Source of the DNA: Azorinus chamasolen
Lineage: Eukaryota; Mollusca; Bivalvia; Cardiida; Solecurtidae
Direction: 5' to 3'
NCBI GenBank assembly: GCA_963576725.1
Contig: OY755240.1
Coordinates: 15,554,378-15,618,377 of the forward strand
DNA length: 64,000 bases
In this document: piece by piece, positions 25,830-36,340 of the stretch
How positions within the stretch are numbered: position 1 is the stretch's first letter
Layout of the letters: every line of letters starts with the position of its first letter
Notes under the pieces: generated by a model
What the model saw: only the letters and a program-made list of their open reading frames with translations
What the model was told of the DNA's origin: nothing
Databases searched by the model: none
Made by a program: the position numbers and the translations under genes

Positions 25830-26318
25830 TGCTATACTAGTCTAGTTGCTTAGGGGGAACATCGTTACATGGTGGATTAAAGTATAAGACTTGGTATATG
25901 AGTTGCATTTGCAGTCTATAATCAAAATAATTGGGGGTGCCCGACTTGGCTACCCTAGTTCTGCCAAAATCCAAGATGGCGTCCAAAATGGCCGACATAA
26001 CACAATGTGTTTGATAAAATCACCCATATTTGTCGGTTTCCATGAATAAAATTGCCTATAATTTTGTAAAAGGAACACAAAGGTTGCATTATATCATATT
26101 TGGATCTATTTGGCCCATTAATTGTATGATCTTATACAAAATAACTATATTTCTAAAATCTAAATAGAACAGAATAGAACACAAATCCTCTAGGGCATTC
26201 ACTTACAGCTTACACAAATATTTTACTGTTGTAATGTACCCGAATTAGATTGTTCTTTTGATTTATTGAATATCTACCACACACATTTCCTGAAACGTAG
26301 GGCACTGTGATCATAATG

Positions 26319-26523
26319 CAGTAAAACCTCTCCATTACGACCACTAAAATAAAAGCTAATTCACTGTATGAAACACGGGTGGCAGCTTAAGTAAGGTGAA
26401 AGTAAAACAGAAAGCTCTTCAAGGAGCACTTGTTTTATTTTCACCTTGCTTTAAGCAGCCATCTTCCTTAAAGACCTAGTAAATGATGCAATTTAGTGGT
26501 CTAAAAAGAGAGGTTTTACTGTA
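26319..26523. mobile_element. CAGTAAAACCTCTC MITE, left-arm copy
   Basis: Inverted ends CAGTAAAACCTCTCCAT and its counterpart ending GGTTTTACTG, with a central hairpin around 'cttcaaggagcac'. Flanked by T/A, consistent with a TA target. Confidence 0.75.
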
Positions 26524-26633
26524 TATCAGTTGATCTATAAATGTGAATACAGTCAGACATTGATAACACGAACTCTCTTAAGTTGAATTTGCCAGTACTC
26601 CCTTCAGTTGTAAATCAATAGAGCTTGCTTAAA

Positions 26634-26830
26634 TATTCTGAAAGTGGGAGATCCTTCAAAAGCAAAAGTGGCAATGCAAAAAGAGAAAATTGCAGACTCT
26701 GTTTTATTGAGTCTGTTCATGAGTAGTAATTAAAAGTGAACCCCCTAGCACCAGCTTAAGCAGTAATCAATTTTCAAAACTAATAACACCAAAACTAATG
26801 ATCCCGAAGGACCAGGAAGTCGAACATACT
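26634..26830 (+). repeat. Dispersed ~285-bp satellite monomer, copy 2
   Basis: Shares 'attctgaaagtgggagatcc', 'gcagactctgttttattgag', 'ccccctagcaccagcttaag' and 'gatcccgaaggaccag' with the other copies, same strand. It is present only in the left arm of the giant inverted-repeat element, so it inserted after that arm duplication. Confidence 0.8.
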
Positions 26831-27112
26831 CATATTCAAAAATACAACATGACTAAACTTTATCATAGTTCGACTGTATATTAGTTGTGCTAACTATTAG
26901 TCAAATTTGCTGTTACCCACATGAAAGTACATGGTGAAAGGGATAATCAAAAGTTTCCTTTGCATGCACATAAATATGCACTTCAGATGTGCATTTTTGC
27001 ATATGCACTTTCTAGGGCACAGCGTCATTGCCTTGTAGCCACATTTTATAAGTTCTCTGCCGTTTTTGGCTGCGTCTGAGAGTGTTGTCCAGAGAGGTTG
27101 CCAATTGTCATT

Positions 27113-27290
27113 TCATTTGGTCCAACCAAAATTGTCGGGTGACGGGTCATTCTGGCACGGCTGTAAGCTTGTTAACCAAATGCTGGCTTGGTACAGGCTC
27201 CGATTGGCATGTTGTAAAATAGGCTTGAGTGGGTAATAGGTTCTGCATTGATTGCATCTTTTTACCTTGAGCAAACAGTTCCTGTCGTAG
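27113..27290 (-). pseudogene. Inverted duplicate of the C-terminal end of the element's coding region
   Basis: The minus strand repeats the 3' end of the coding remnant found at 28090-28240 (LQHANRSLYQAS, then PCQNDPSP.NFGWTK). It is part of the left inverted arm, so one gene end lies in both arms. Truncated and without its own start. Confidence 0.65.
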
Positions 27291-27563
27291 GTCATTGACT
27301 TTGTCTAGTTGTGTAGTATGATAATAAAATACACAGTGTTGATGTGATAGTACGTAAGATATGTACCACAGCCTTTAGCAACAGCAGATTGGCCTGTTGT
27401 TTGGGACACATACAAAAGTAACAGTCCAAAGCAAGCCACCTGTGAAAAAAGGGGCCAAGGCACAAGAAAGAAAATATCACGTCAGACAAGACTACCAGTA
27501 TGTTTCAACTTATTTCTTCTAAATTCAAAAAACAGAGAAGAGCTTTTTGAACTCTTGACCTGA

Positions 27564-28240
27564 GATGTGACTGCCTGTGAATACACAAACGACAAAGTTA
27601 TTTACATCACTGCAGGCCAATCTGTTGTCGCTAAAAGCTGTGGTACACAAATGCCACTCACTGATCACGAGGAAGCGAATGCAAGAATATTCCTCCATGT
27701 CCTAGACGCAATCAAAAAAGATCTGTTAGTCTAATAGTAAGTATAGATGATGTAGATGTTGTTGTGATATTACCTGGCATATTTCCACAGTTGCTAAGGA
27801 TGAAATCGGAATTACAACTTTGGGTAGAGTTTGGAAAAGGAAAACATATTCAGTCTCGCTCTCATGTTTCCATGCGTCTACAGGATGTTGCACTACTTCA
27901 CAATGTGGAGGAAAGGGTAAAAAGAATCATAAAAATCATTCCCGGAAGTGACGGCATCATTTTTCCTTCTTCAGCAGCATCCATCTATATACTGTTTGAA
28001 GTGCAAAGTGAGGAATGTGTACTTTATGATCATACTATACAACTAGGCAAAGTCAATGACCTACAACAGAAAATGTTTCCTCAAGGTAAACATGTGAAAT
28101 TAATGCAGAACCTACCACCAACTCCAGCCTCTCTTTTGCAACATGCCAATCGGAGCCTGTACCAAGCCAGCGCTAGGTTAACAAACTTACAGCCATGTCA
28201 GAATGACCCGTCTCCCAACAACTTTGGTTGGACCAAATGA
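27564..28240 (+). pseudogene. Remnant of a transposon-associated protein of unknown function
   Basis: The plus strand reads as one protein with a break at 27732-27740 (TAA TAG), where the frame shifts. The first part has HEEANARIFLHVL, the second DDVDVVVILPGIF and LWVEFGKGK, and the end LPPTPASLLQHANRSLYQA with the stop at 28238-28240. This series (EEA-x-x-R-I, D-x-D-V-V-V, then L-x-H-x-x-R-x-x-Y-Q-A) matches a large family of uncharacterised proteins I recall from mollusc and cnidarian genomes, often multicopy. A central GCDTT-like motif of that family is missing here, so it is internally deleted as well as frame-broken. It lies in the middle of, and extends into the right arm of, the giant inverted-repeat element. 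Confidence 0.6.
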
Positions 28241-28644
28241 AACGACAATTGGCAACCACTCTGGACAACACTCCCAGAAGCTGCAAAAAGCTGCAGAGAA
28301 CTTATAAAATGTGGCTGAAAGGCAATGTCATTGTGCTCTAGAAAGTGCATATGCAAAAATACGCATCTGAAGTGCACATATTTATGTGCGTGCAAAGGAG
28401 ACTATTGATTATCCCTTTCACCATGTACTTTCAGGTAGGTAACAGCAAAGTACAACTATTATAATACAACTAATATACAGTCAAACTTTGATTAAATTTA
28501 GTAATGTTTTAACTTTGAAACACGAGTTTGTTCGAATTAAGCAAGCTCTAGCGATTTACAATTGAAGAGAGTACTGGCAAATTCAGCTTAAGAGAGTTCG
28601 TGTTATCAATGTTTGACTGTATTCTAATAAGATCAACGCTAATG

Positions 28645-28852
28645 TACAGTAAAGCCTCTCCATTGAGACCACTCAACTGCATCAATTATTTGGTCTGTAG
28701 GGAAGGTGGCTGTTTAAAACAAGATGAAAATTAAAAAATTGCTCCTCGAGGAGCTTTCTGTTTTACTTTCACCTTACTTTAAGCTGCCGCCTGTGTTTCT
28801 TACAATCAATTAGCGTTCGCTTTAGTGGCCGTAATAGAGAGGTTTTACTGTA
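28645..28852. mobile_element. CAGTAAAACCTCTC MITE, right-arm copy
   Basis: Counterpart of 26319-26523 in the right arm, with ends TACAGTAAAGCCTCTCC and GGTTTTACTGTA and a central 'gctcctcgaggagc' palindrome. The equivalent position shows this MITE was in the ancestral arm before the arms diverged. Confidence 0.75.
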
Positions 28853-29417
28853 TTATGATCATAGTGCACTAAATTTAAGGAGGCAAATATTCAATTAATC
28901 AACAGAACAATCTAATTTGGGTCCATTACAACAGTACCATATTTGTATAAGCTGTACGTGAATATCCTAGACGATTTGTGTTCTATTCTGTTCTATTTAG
29001 TTTTTAGAAATTTAATTATTTTGTATAAGATCATACAATTAATGGGCCAAATAGATTCAAATATGTTATGATGCAACCTTTGTGTTCTTTTTATAAATTT
29101 GTAGGTAAATGTATTCAGGGAAAATGATAAATATGGGTGTTTTTATCAGTCACATGGTGTTATGGCGGCCATTTTGGACGCCATCTTGGATTTGGACAGA
29201 ACTAGGGTAGCCAAGTCGGGCACCCCCAATTATTTTGATTATAGACTGCAAATGAAACTCATATACCAAGTCTTATACTTTAATCCAGCCAATAACGATT
29301 TTGCCTAAAATTGGACATAAGCAACTAGACTATACACACACTTCCCAAGTTTAATTAAGAGTTCCCAACCTAAAACGAATAGCAATTCACCAAATAAAGC
29401 AACATGAAAATTTTTAA

Positions 29418-30662
29418 TCATATTATTTCATAGTTACCTGGCTGGAAAGTATTTAAAATCAGCTTAGCATGCTTAGTTTTAGCCAACCTGTCCCGAATTA
29501 TAAGCCTCTCAGAAGTTGGGATAATATCGTTCTCACGCAGACACTCCTAAAATGAGTATCGGTCCTTACAGTGAAAGTGAGCGACCCAGCCTGTTTGCTT
29601 ACGAAGGTATTTGAGAACTGAATTGTACTTCTGAGTTAAGACCCAAACCGACTGCTTCGCATGCCGGCCACTAAACGCCATTTGAAGGGGTCAGTGCAAG
29701 ATGGTACTTAACTCCATTTTTTTAAAAAATGGAGTTAGGACCATTGTAGCATGGATTCAACTTTCTCCTCATAATAGCATTCCGAAAATGTGTGATATTT
29801 ACGTTTAAACAGGAAAAATGGTGTACACAAGAATATTACAAAAGTGCAATATGGATTTAGAACCTTTGTTGCATATACACGTAAATACATGGAACACGTA
29901 GTATATTGGACATACTAAAACTGCCTGAATTTTGAGTGTTTTAGAATATTCCGGTTAGTATTTATTACTAAATATATGATTTCAGTTACAGAAATTAATA
30001 TTATGTTGCAAAATTGAACAATTAACGTCAACAAATGTATGAAAAGAAAATACAAATTTTGCCTAAATATAATTGGACTTAGGTCCCAATTTGCCTTAAC
30101 ATAATTAATATAAAACATTATTGTTACAATTAATATTTTATTAACACTTCAATATTCCCACAATTTCAGTAGTTTCACATACAAATGGTACATCGTCAAT
30201 CGTTAAAATTTTTAAAATCGTGTCACAGTTAACTCAAAATTTCACAAAAATGCGATTTTCTCCACTTTTCAAAACATGGACTTAGGTACCATCTTGCATT
30301 GACCCCTTCAATTCGGAAAGAATATCTTTCTTTTTAGTAAGTTGTCTGTTAGCGGCCATATCATCAATAATAGTCTTTGTCCGTTCGCCCTGGAATATCT
30401 GGTACAAAGCGCGCAGGTAGTCATGAAGGCGTTCACTCGGATCTACAACGTAAACATCTTTGTCTGTCAAAGCCCACGATCGTTCTTGGTAAGTCTTATT
30501 GTGCTCAAGTATCGGACAGAGGATAACACTATGATTGAATATTCCGTAAAACGGACCCTCGGGTAAGTTTATGGCAAATACCGTTTTTCCACATCCTGTC
30601 ATTCCACAGATAATCGCTGAGGGGGGGGGTTCTTTAGTAAAGTGCTGAGACGAATCGTCCAT
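29418..30662 (-). pseudogene. FtsK/A32-type DNA-packaging ATPase of the viral element, split by an insertion
   Basis: The ATG at 30660-30662 overlaps the end of the capsid gene by 29 nt. Residues 20-27 are a Walker A loop, GMTGCGKT. Residues 97-103, TIIDDMA, look like Walker B. The frame is clean to about residue 116, where a 630-bp element (29682-30311) intervenes. Coding resumes beyond it with SGRHAKQSVWVLTQ, matching the sensor/strand region of packaging ATPases, and continues to a stop at 29418-29420. One in-frame TAG (29547-29549) lies in the second part. Total coding length without the insert is about 205 codons, close to full length for this family. In Polinton/Maverick and adintovirus elements this ATPase loads DNA into the capsid. 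The motifs are seen; the family call is recognition. Confidence 0.8.
29682..30311. mobile_element. 630-bp non-autonomous element inserted in the ATPase gene
   Basis: Inverted ends: TTGAAGGGGTCAGTGCAAG at the left and the complement of TTGAAGGGGTCAATGCAAG at the right, continuing into 'atggtacttaactccat' and its partner. The interior is AT-rich with no gene. The ATPase reading frame lies on both sides, so the insertion post-dates the gene. A short A/T target duplication (possibly ATT) is likely, but its length is ambiguous. Confidence 0.85.
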
Positions 30663-32348
30663 TTTCAATATTCAGCTGTGCGTCCATAATGATATAGAGG
30701 TACATGTTTAAAGCACCTTTCGCTTCTTTGGAAATTTGAATTGTAATACCCTCGCTCGCCTTTACGGGACGACGTCCATTACTATGCAAACCATCATTAT
30801 CGGTAGACCTCAGGTCCAGCCAAAGGGCAAATTCTTCAGTGAGGTAATTTGCGAGTTTACAGGCGTGCAGTCCTAAATCTTTCGCAACCATAGCCACTCC
30901 GGGATGTCGTTTAGACCCTCCAGCCATAAGCTTCCTACCTTCATCCCACAGCTGGTAGAAACTCATTCCTTGAGCGTAGAGCTGGTTTGGAACTCCTTCT
31001 ACCGTTACCTCCACCTTATATTTGGGTTATAGAAGGCCTCGCTTGGGGGAGGGGCAAATGCATCTTCCGGCTCCTTAAATAGTATTAAACTCCTTTCTTA
31101 GACCTGACAGGGACGTTCAGGTTTATGTTCCACAGTGTATTAGATTTATCTTTTGGGATCTTCCTGTGGCGTAAAACACGGTCGTATAAATATTCTGAAA
31201 ATAGGTGATCCTTCGAAAGCAAAGGTAGAAATTCAGAAATAGAACATTGCTGACTCGGTTTTATTGTGCCTGTGCATGAGTAGTAATTAAAAGTGCAAAA
31301 CTACTCACGCCCCCTAGCACCGGCTTAAGCAGCATTCAATTTTCAAAACTAAAAACATCACAATTAATGATCCCGAAGGACCAGAAAATATAACAACACT
31401 GATAATGAAGTACGGGGCGACTTTGAACGGCCGCTACACACGCGCTTAACACCTGCTGTTGTGAAGTACATATATTCTGAAAATGAGTGATCCTTCGAAA
31501 ACAAACGTAGAAATGCAAAAAGAGAAAATTGCAGACTCGGTTTTATTGAGTCTCTTCATGAGTAGTAATTAAAAGTGCAACACTACTCTCGCCCCCCTAG
31601 CACGGGTTAAGCAGCATTTCATTTAATAAGATCGAAATCCTCCCAACGTACTGTTGGCGGATGTTATCGGCAATCTCCTTATTAGTGGCTACCTCGTACT
31701 CCAATTCAATTTTCTCTATAGTGAATTTAGCATTGGCGTCGATGTCTGCCTGTATTCATTAAACGTGAGTTCATACTCATGCCTGTCCCCGAACGCCGAC
31801 TGGAAGAAGGGAATGTGACTCTCAAGGATTTCGAAATCAAGCGGGATGATAAAGCGATTACCGTAAGCATTTGCAGCGGCAACGTCCTTCTGTTTTCCAT
31901 TAGCCTTGTCTCCGGTGTTTGCTCTCAACTTTGGCACATATCTATTCGTAGTGGTGTCAATCCCCTGGTACTGGGAATTCTTCCACTCATTATCGGTTTT
32001 CCAGAGGTCTCGGTAGCACTCGTAGACGTCGCTATCATCGACACTCATCACCTCGTTTCCGGAGATCTTTATCGTGTTCTTCTTTACCATGGCTCGACCC
32101 AGATTGTTTACAACTGTACGATTAGCGTCGGTCGATTTCAGATTGTTCTGGAAGGCTAGGTGGGCTGTCCCAGGGACTATAACATCGTTGGCTCCGAGAT
32201 TTGGGAACCTCGCTAAAAGCTGTTGATTCTGGTCTATCGTGCTTGGGTTGTTTGTGATAACGACCGTCTGGCTGATACCTTTTACCCCCATGGGCTCCCT
32301 TAGCCGTCTGTATGGGTTATGTTTTCTACAAGATTCGCTTTGAGTCAT
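30634..32348 (-). pseudogene. Probable double-jelly-roll major capsid protein of the viral element, broken
   Basis: The ATG is at 32346-32348 (MTQSESCRK...). The first ~199 codons are intact, including VVITNNPSTIDQNQQLL, KISGNEVMSVDDSDVYECY and FIIPLDFEILESHIPFFQSA. A frameshift lies near 31750; the other frame then continues to about 31630. Satellite sequence (31186-31625) interrupts the gene. Coding resumes at about 31180 with a DRVLRHRKI motif, has further shifts near 31085 and 31017, and then runs clean to the stop at 30634-30636 (VEGVPNQLYAQG, FALWLDLRSTD, YIIMDAQLNIE). Without the insert it would encode about 420 residues. I recognise this as the abundant metazoan protein carried by Maverick/adintovirus-like elements and interpret it as the major capsid protein. 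The ATPase overlap supports that. The capsid assignment itself is inference. Confidence 0.72.
31186..31625 (+). repeat. Satellite dimer (1.5 monomers) inserted in the capsid gene
   Basis: One complete ~283-bp monomer (31186-31468) is followed head-to-tail by a partial monomer (31469-31625). Both begin 'tattctgaaaat.ggtgatcc' or a close variant and contain 'actcggttttattg' and 'gcccc.ctagcac'. Capsid coding sequence lies on both sides. This copy defines the monomer length and shows the dispersed repeat can exist in tandem. Confidence 0.85.
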
Positions 32349-32429
32349 ATTAATTAAAGTATATACCTTTGATTTATATTTCAAATTGATGCAAACTGTT
32401 TGCATAGGTAATCACAGATCCGGCATTGG

Positions 32430-32640
32430 CAGCGAAAGAGTTAATGCAGGATAAAAGTATTTTGTCCTGCATTAAGCAGCTACCTATATTCAAAAGATCC
32501 CAGGTATTCCCTACTGAGTTGTCTCTTGAGAGAGGTTTGCCGTGAATTTAACCTCCGATGAACAACAACCTCTCTACAACGGTAATACAGTAGTTCATAT
32601 CCCCCAGAGTGTTGCTTTATAGAGGTTATACTGTAGCTAT
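32430..32640. mobile_element. Diverged CAGTAAAACC-type MITE
   Basis: Contains 'gtcctgcattaagcagctacct', a 'ctctctacaacggtaa' stretch and the right end 'tatagaggttatactgta'. It resembles the CAGTAAAACC family but is rearranged. It sits about 80 bp upstream of the capsid start. Confidence 0.45.
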
Positions 32641-32649
32641 CATATAGTA

Positions 32650-33930
32650 ATAAATATAGCAAAATACCTCGCTCATACGCCAAATGTTTTTCTTTTTAAA
32701 CGGATATTTCTTACTTAATTTAAATGCCAATTGCTACTTTTAAAGTAATCGGGTGGTCTAATATCCGATGCTTTAAAAATGTTATTGATCCTGATAATAA
32801 TAACAGTTACTGCAAAACCTTCTAGAAGTTCTCAAACCGGTATAGCGAAGTAAAACAACCATTCACAACAGTTGAATTGACTGTCATTTAAAAAAGTTGG
32901 CAACTAAACACAGGATAGCTGCAAGATCGGTTTAGAAAGATTATCGCTTAACCCTTTACCCAATAGCCAAACCTCCAAACCTTTATCTTACACCGATATA
33001 GGTAAGCCTTATCCGATAATCAAAAAAAGGGGCGATTGTTAACAACGATCCTTAAAAAGTTGAGTTGACAGTCGTTTAAAACAGATGGTAACTAATTGCA
33101 GAATTGAAGTAATTTAGAAAGCTCCTTACTCTTTCTGCATTACCGTTGTCCTGTGAAATCAATCATCTGTTTTTAGGAATTTGTTTTATCCTTTGTGAGC
33201 AAGTAGAATAAGTAGAGAAAGTAAAATAAAAATTGAAGGGGCAAATGTCCACCCTGTGAAAAAATACCGTGGCAAATTTCCACCCAAGCCAAACGAGTAG
33301 GGGGCAAATCTCCACCCAAGCCCTAATAAGATCTAGATATTAAGATATACAGTCTCGTGGCGTTCATTTGTGTGTTGTAAAATATATTTCTGAATACTGT
33401 ACAGTACCGTTGCAGATCTAGTAAAAGTATTTTAGAATATATCTAGATCATATCAATCTAAAGTATCTTTAGAACTAGAATTCACAATAATCAAACGTTT
33501 TAAAAATAGATCTAAATCGTTGGGGCTTAATTATGCTTAGCCATAGATCTAATTTGTCCAAACGTAGTTATCTTCTATTAACTTTGTTGATAAGACAGTG
33601 TTTGATAGATGGCAGTTGTATGATCACTGACCATTGTCCCCTGCTGAGAAATTAGGGGATTTACTGACCATCTGGCACCTTTTATTGTTACTATTTTCCT
33701 AAGTCAGGTTAGTAATTTAGCAGTATATTTCGGCTGAGTAAGTAATGTAATGCGGCAAAAAACGTACTGACATATGAAAACTGTAGACCCAGACAAGATA
33801 GTTCGAAAAGAAACCCTCTGATCAGGGTCTTCACTGTTTATTATTCAAAATCATATAGCAAATTTAAATCTTATAAAAATTATAATGAATGGAATCTACA
33901 GTTAAACAATGGCGGGTCATTCCACCTTAG
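32650..33930. other. No gene seen
   Basis: AT-rich sequence without a coding signal on either strand. Short direct repeats 'aatttccacccaagcc' and 'aatctccacccaagcc' occur at 33274-33325. A hairpin pair ('gtagacccagacaagatag' facing 'ctctgatcagggtcttcac') lies at 33783-33836. No further viral gene was recognised upstream of the capsid. Confidence 0.45.
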
Positions 33931-33936
33931 AATTTA

Positions 33937-34580
33937 ACCCTTTCTTTAATATGAACGTGTTTTCGTGCATTTGCAAACAGCGTAGACCCATATCATAGGC
34001 CCCTGTTGTGTCCTATGGGATATTGTCCTATGGGGTTATGTCCTACTGTGGTTTTGTTCACATGGGGTGTTGTCCTACACACCGTATACCCAGATCATAC
34101 GGCTCCTATAGGAGTCTGCTCAGTTTATGAAATACAGTTTCTACCAACAAACGAAATTATCGTGTCTACAAATGCCATTTAAAACATTAGCTTATAAATA
34201 TTAATGATATCATTATTTCTTACATGAATACTGAACAGGGAAAGGGTTACTCATCACAAAGTAACAGAATAACAAGAATGTTTTCATAGTTATACAATTC
34301 ATAAAAATATGTTTGCTTATCTCTTTACCATATATAAATATATATATGTCTATGCCTTTGCAAACAGAGTAGACCAAGATGTGGATGTGCCTATTGGAGC
34401 CGTATGATGGGGACCCACTCTGTTTGCTTATGAAATTATATCAAATATGACATGTTCTACCAGTACCAAAAAAGTCATGCAGCGTGTACCTTTACCATTA
34501 TAAAAAATCAACTAATAAATATCATGATGTACGTCATCTTTTCTGACATAAATACTCAACAGGGAACTGGTTGAAAACTA
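33937..34580. mobile_element. Two hairpin MITEs of the CCCTTTCCCT family
   Basis: The first (about 33937-34250) has 'taaccctttctttaatat' at the left, 'cagggaaagggttac' at the right, and a rearranged core with four near-repeats of 'tcctatggg.tattgtcc' (34008-34075). The second (about 34330-34575) has a 'gcaaacagagtagaccaaga' core facing 'ggggacccactctgtttgc' and the right end 'cagggaactggttgaa'. Confidence 0.65.
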
Positions 34581-34594
34581 CCGACAACCAACCT

Positions 34595-35150
34595 TTATGC
34601 TTCTCTCTCCTCTCTCTCTCTCTCTTCCCTCTTCTCTTCTCTCTCTCTCTCTTTCTCTCTCTAGGTTCCTCACTGTATATTGCATATATAAGCTTGTGAC
34701 GCATCGTCTGTATGCTTCTTTCTCTGTCCTCTCTCCCCCACTCTCTTCTTTCTCCTTCTCTTTTTCTCTCTTTATCTGTCTCTCTCTAGAGTCACTCACT
34801 GTATACTGCACATATAAGTTTGTGACGCATCGTCTGTGTGTATGTTTCTCTCTCTCCCTCTCTCTCTATCCTCCCTCTGTGTTCCTCTCTGTCTCTTTAT
34901 CTCTCTCACTCTCAAGAGCATACTGTATATTGTGCATTCAAGCTTGTGACGCGCATCGCCTGTCACTATGATTCTCTCTTTCTTTCTTTCTCTCTCTCTG
35001 TCTCTGTCTCTCTCTGTCTGTCTCTCTGTCTGTCTTTATGTCTGTCTCTGTCTCTGTCTCTGTCTGTCTCTGTCTCTGTCTCTGTCTCTGTCTCTCTCTC
35101 TGTCTCTCTCTCTCTGTCTCTCTCTCTCTCTCTGTCTCTCTCTCACGTGC
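34595..35150. repeat. CT-rich microsatellite with three ~125-bp tandem units
   Basis: Long (CT)n/(CTGT)n runs are broken by three spaced copies of 'gtatattgc.tatataagc' plus 'ttgtgacgcatcgtctgt' at about 34672, 34800 and 34922, giving a tandem unit of about 125 bp that ends in pure (CTGT)n. Ser/Leu-rich open frames here are artefacts. Confidence 0.9.
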
Positions 35151-35634
35151 CTGCATATATGAAATTTTACTTTAATGCTAGACAAAAAATAATTTCCCCA
35201 GGACGAATGCCAATTCATGTTTGATAGATCCTTTAAGAAACCATTGCACACCCTGATCATACAGCCTCTAAGAGATGTCTGATCTGGGTCTGCAATGTTT
35301 TCAATTTGCGTCAATATATGCCACTAGCATGAAAATGATCAATATGAATAAAATGAATAACAGTACGGTCGTAGCTTTGAACTCATTTAAAAGACAACGA
35401 AATACCAATATATGGGTATCTGTTATTTCAGGTGGCTGTTTTATACAGATTTTGTATTTATGCAGCCGACTGCTTTGCACCGTTTCAAAATTATAATACA
35501 ATAAGCTACAATAGTTTTTATCACATTAACATAACGTGTGTTTGCAGTACATCTTGTAGATTGTGACACTCAACAACAGTTTGGCCCCATGCCATTTGTG
35601 TGTACATGTCGTGACAATTATTGAAATCTTGCAG

Positions 35635-35873
35635 ATGCTGTTGTACCTCAGTGGAATGGGTTAAGGTATATCTTATATTCGAATGTGTTTTGCCTTCTCT
35701 GCAACAACCCTAACTTGGAATTACCCATCGAGTGTAACACTGCTGATGGTAAAGTAGATAATATTCTGCCGACATATGCTGACTTCTTTAACTTCGATAC
35801 AAACATTGTTAAGAAGACATCAATTCCACGAACAACTAGATGTCCAGTGGATCACATATATGACGATAATATG
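35635..35873 (+). CDS. Exon of an extracellular Cys-rich receptor-like gene (adhesion-GPCR-type ectodomain)
   Basis: The acceptor is cttgcag before 35635 and the donor ATG|gtaagc after 35873. In the frame running into the next exon, it encodes AVVPQWNGLRYILYSNVFCLLCN at its start, then a CNTADGK loop and an ending RTTRCPVDHIYDDNM. The 'Y-x-N-x-[FY]-C-x-x-C-N' pattern is typical of Cys-rich ectodomains of invertebrate adhesion/Methuselah-like seven-helix receptors. It is joined in phase 0 to the exon at 37805. The upstream exon, with the start and signal peptide, was not identified. The exon limits are seen in the sequence; the receptor family is recognition by pattern and should be tested. 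Confidence 0.5.
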
Positions 35874-36112
35874 GTAAGCTGTATATTTTCCCCCGATTTA
35901 TATGACATTCTGCGTTTCATGACACGCATATTGTGGACGATAAGTAATGTACCATTATCCTATGTACAACCGGGCAAGCATTTGTAAAAACCGTGGTTCC
36001 GGGCGAGACGCAACGTAAGACGGCTTCTAGGATTCAAGCTGCATTACAACCGGTTAATTGTTCTGATTAAAGTCCTAATAAAAGTGAAACTAGTAACATA
36101 CATTTGGAACGT

Positions 36113-36340
36113 AGTCCTGAGATCTTTCGAAAGCCAAAGTAGCAATGACAAAAGAGAAAATTGCAAACTCGGTTTGATTGAGTCTGTTCATGAGTATTTA
36201 AAGGTGCAACACCACTCAAATCCCGGCCTCTAGTACGGGCGTAAGCAGTATTTAATCTTACAAAACTAAACTCACTGAAAGTAATGATCCAAAAGGACCA
36301 GAAAATATGACAAAACTGAGAATGAAATACGAAATTAGCA
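36113..36340 (+). repeat. Dispersed ~285-bp satellite monomer, copy in the receptor-gene intron
   Basis: Contains 'gagatctttcgaaagccaaa', 'ttgattgagtctgttcatga' and 'gatccaaaaggaccagaaaa'. It lies inside the intron 35874-37804, same strand as the other copies. Confidence 0.75.

Larger units (their letters stand above)
25838..29333. mobile_element. ~3.5-kb transposon-like element with giant (>1.2 kb) inverted repeats
   Basis: The left arm (about 25838-27310) and right arm (about 28080-29333) are inverted copies of one another over more than 1.2 kb. The tips are TAGTCTAGTTGCTTA (left) and its complement (right), followed by 'tggattaaagtataag', then 'tgggggtgcccgacttggc', and so on. Both arms carry a CAGTAAAACC MITE at the corresponding place (26319-26523 and 28645-28852). 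The left arm alone has a satellite monomer insertion (26634-26830). The interior (27310-28080) and the right arm contain the remnant of a coding region. A 3- to 5-bp target duplication around TAC/ATAC is possible but not secure. It lies exactly between the ATPase and small gene A of the viral element. Confidence 0.85.

Noticed and set aside
31779..32159. 126-codon plus-strand open frame
   Set aside because: It lies antisense to the intact first part of the capsid gene and is a shadow.
34578..35314. Ser/Leu-rich and Arg/Glu-rich open frames
   Set aside because: Translations of a CT/CTGT microsatellite.
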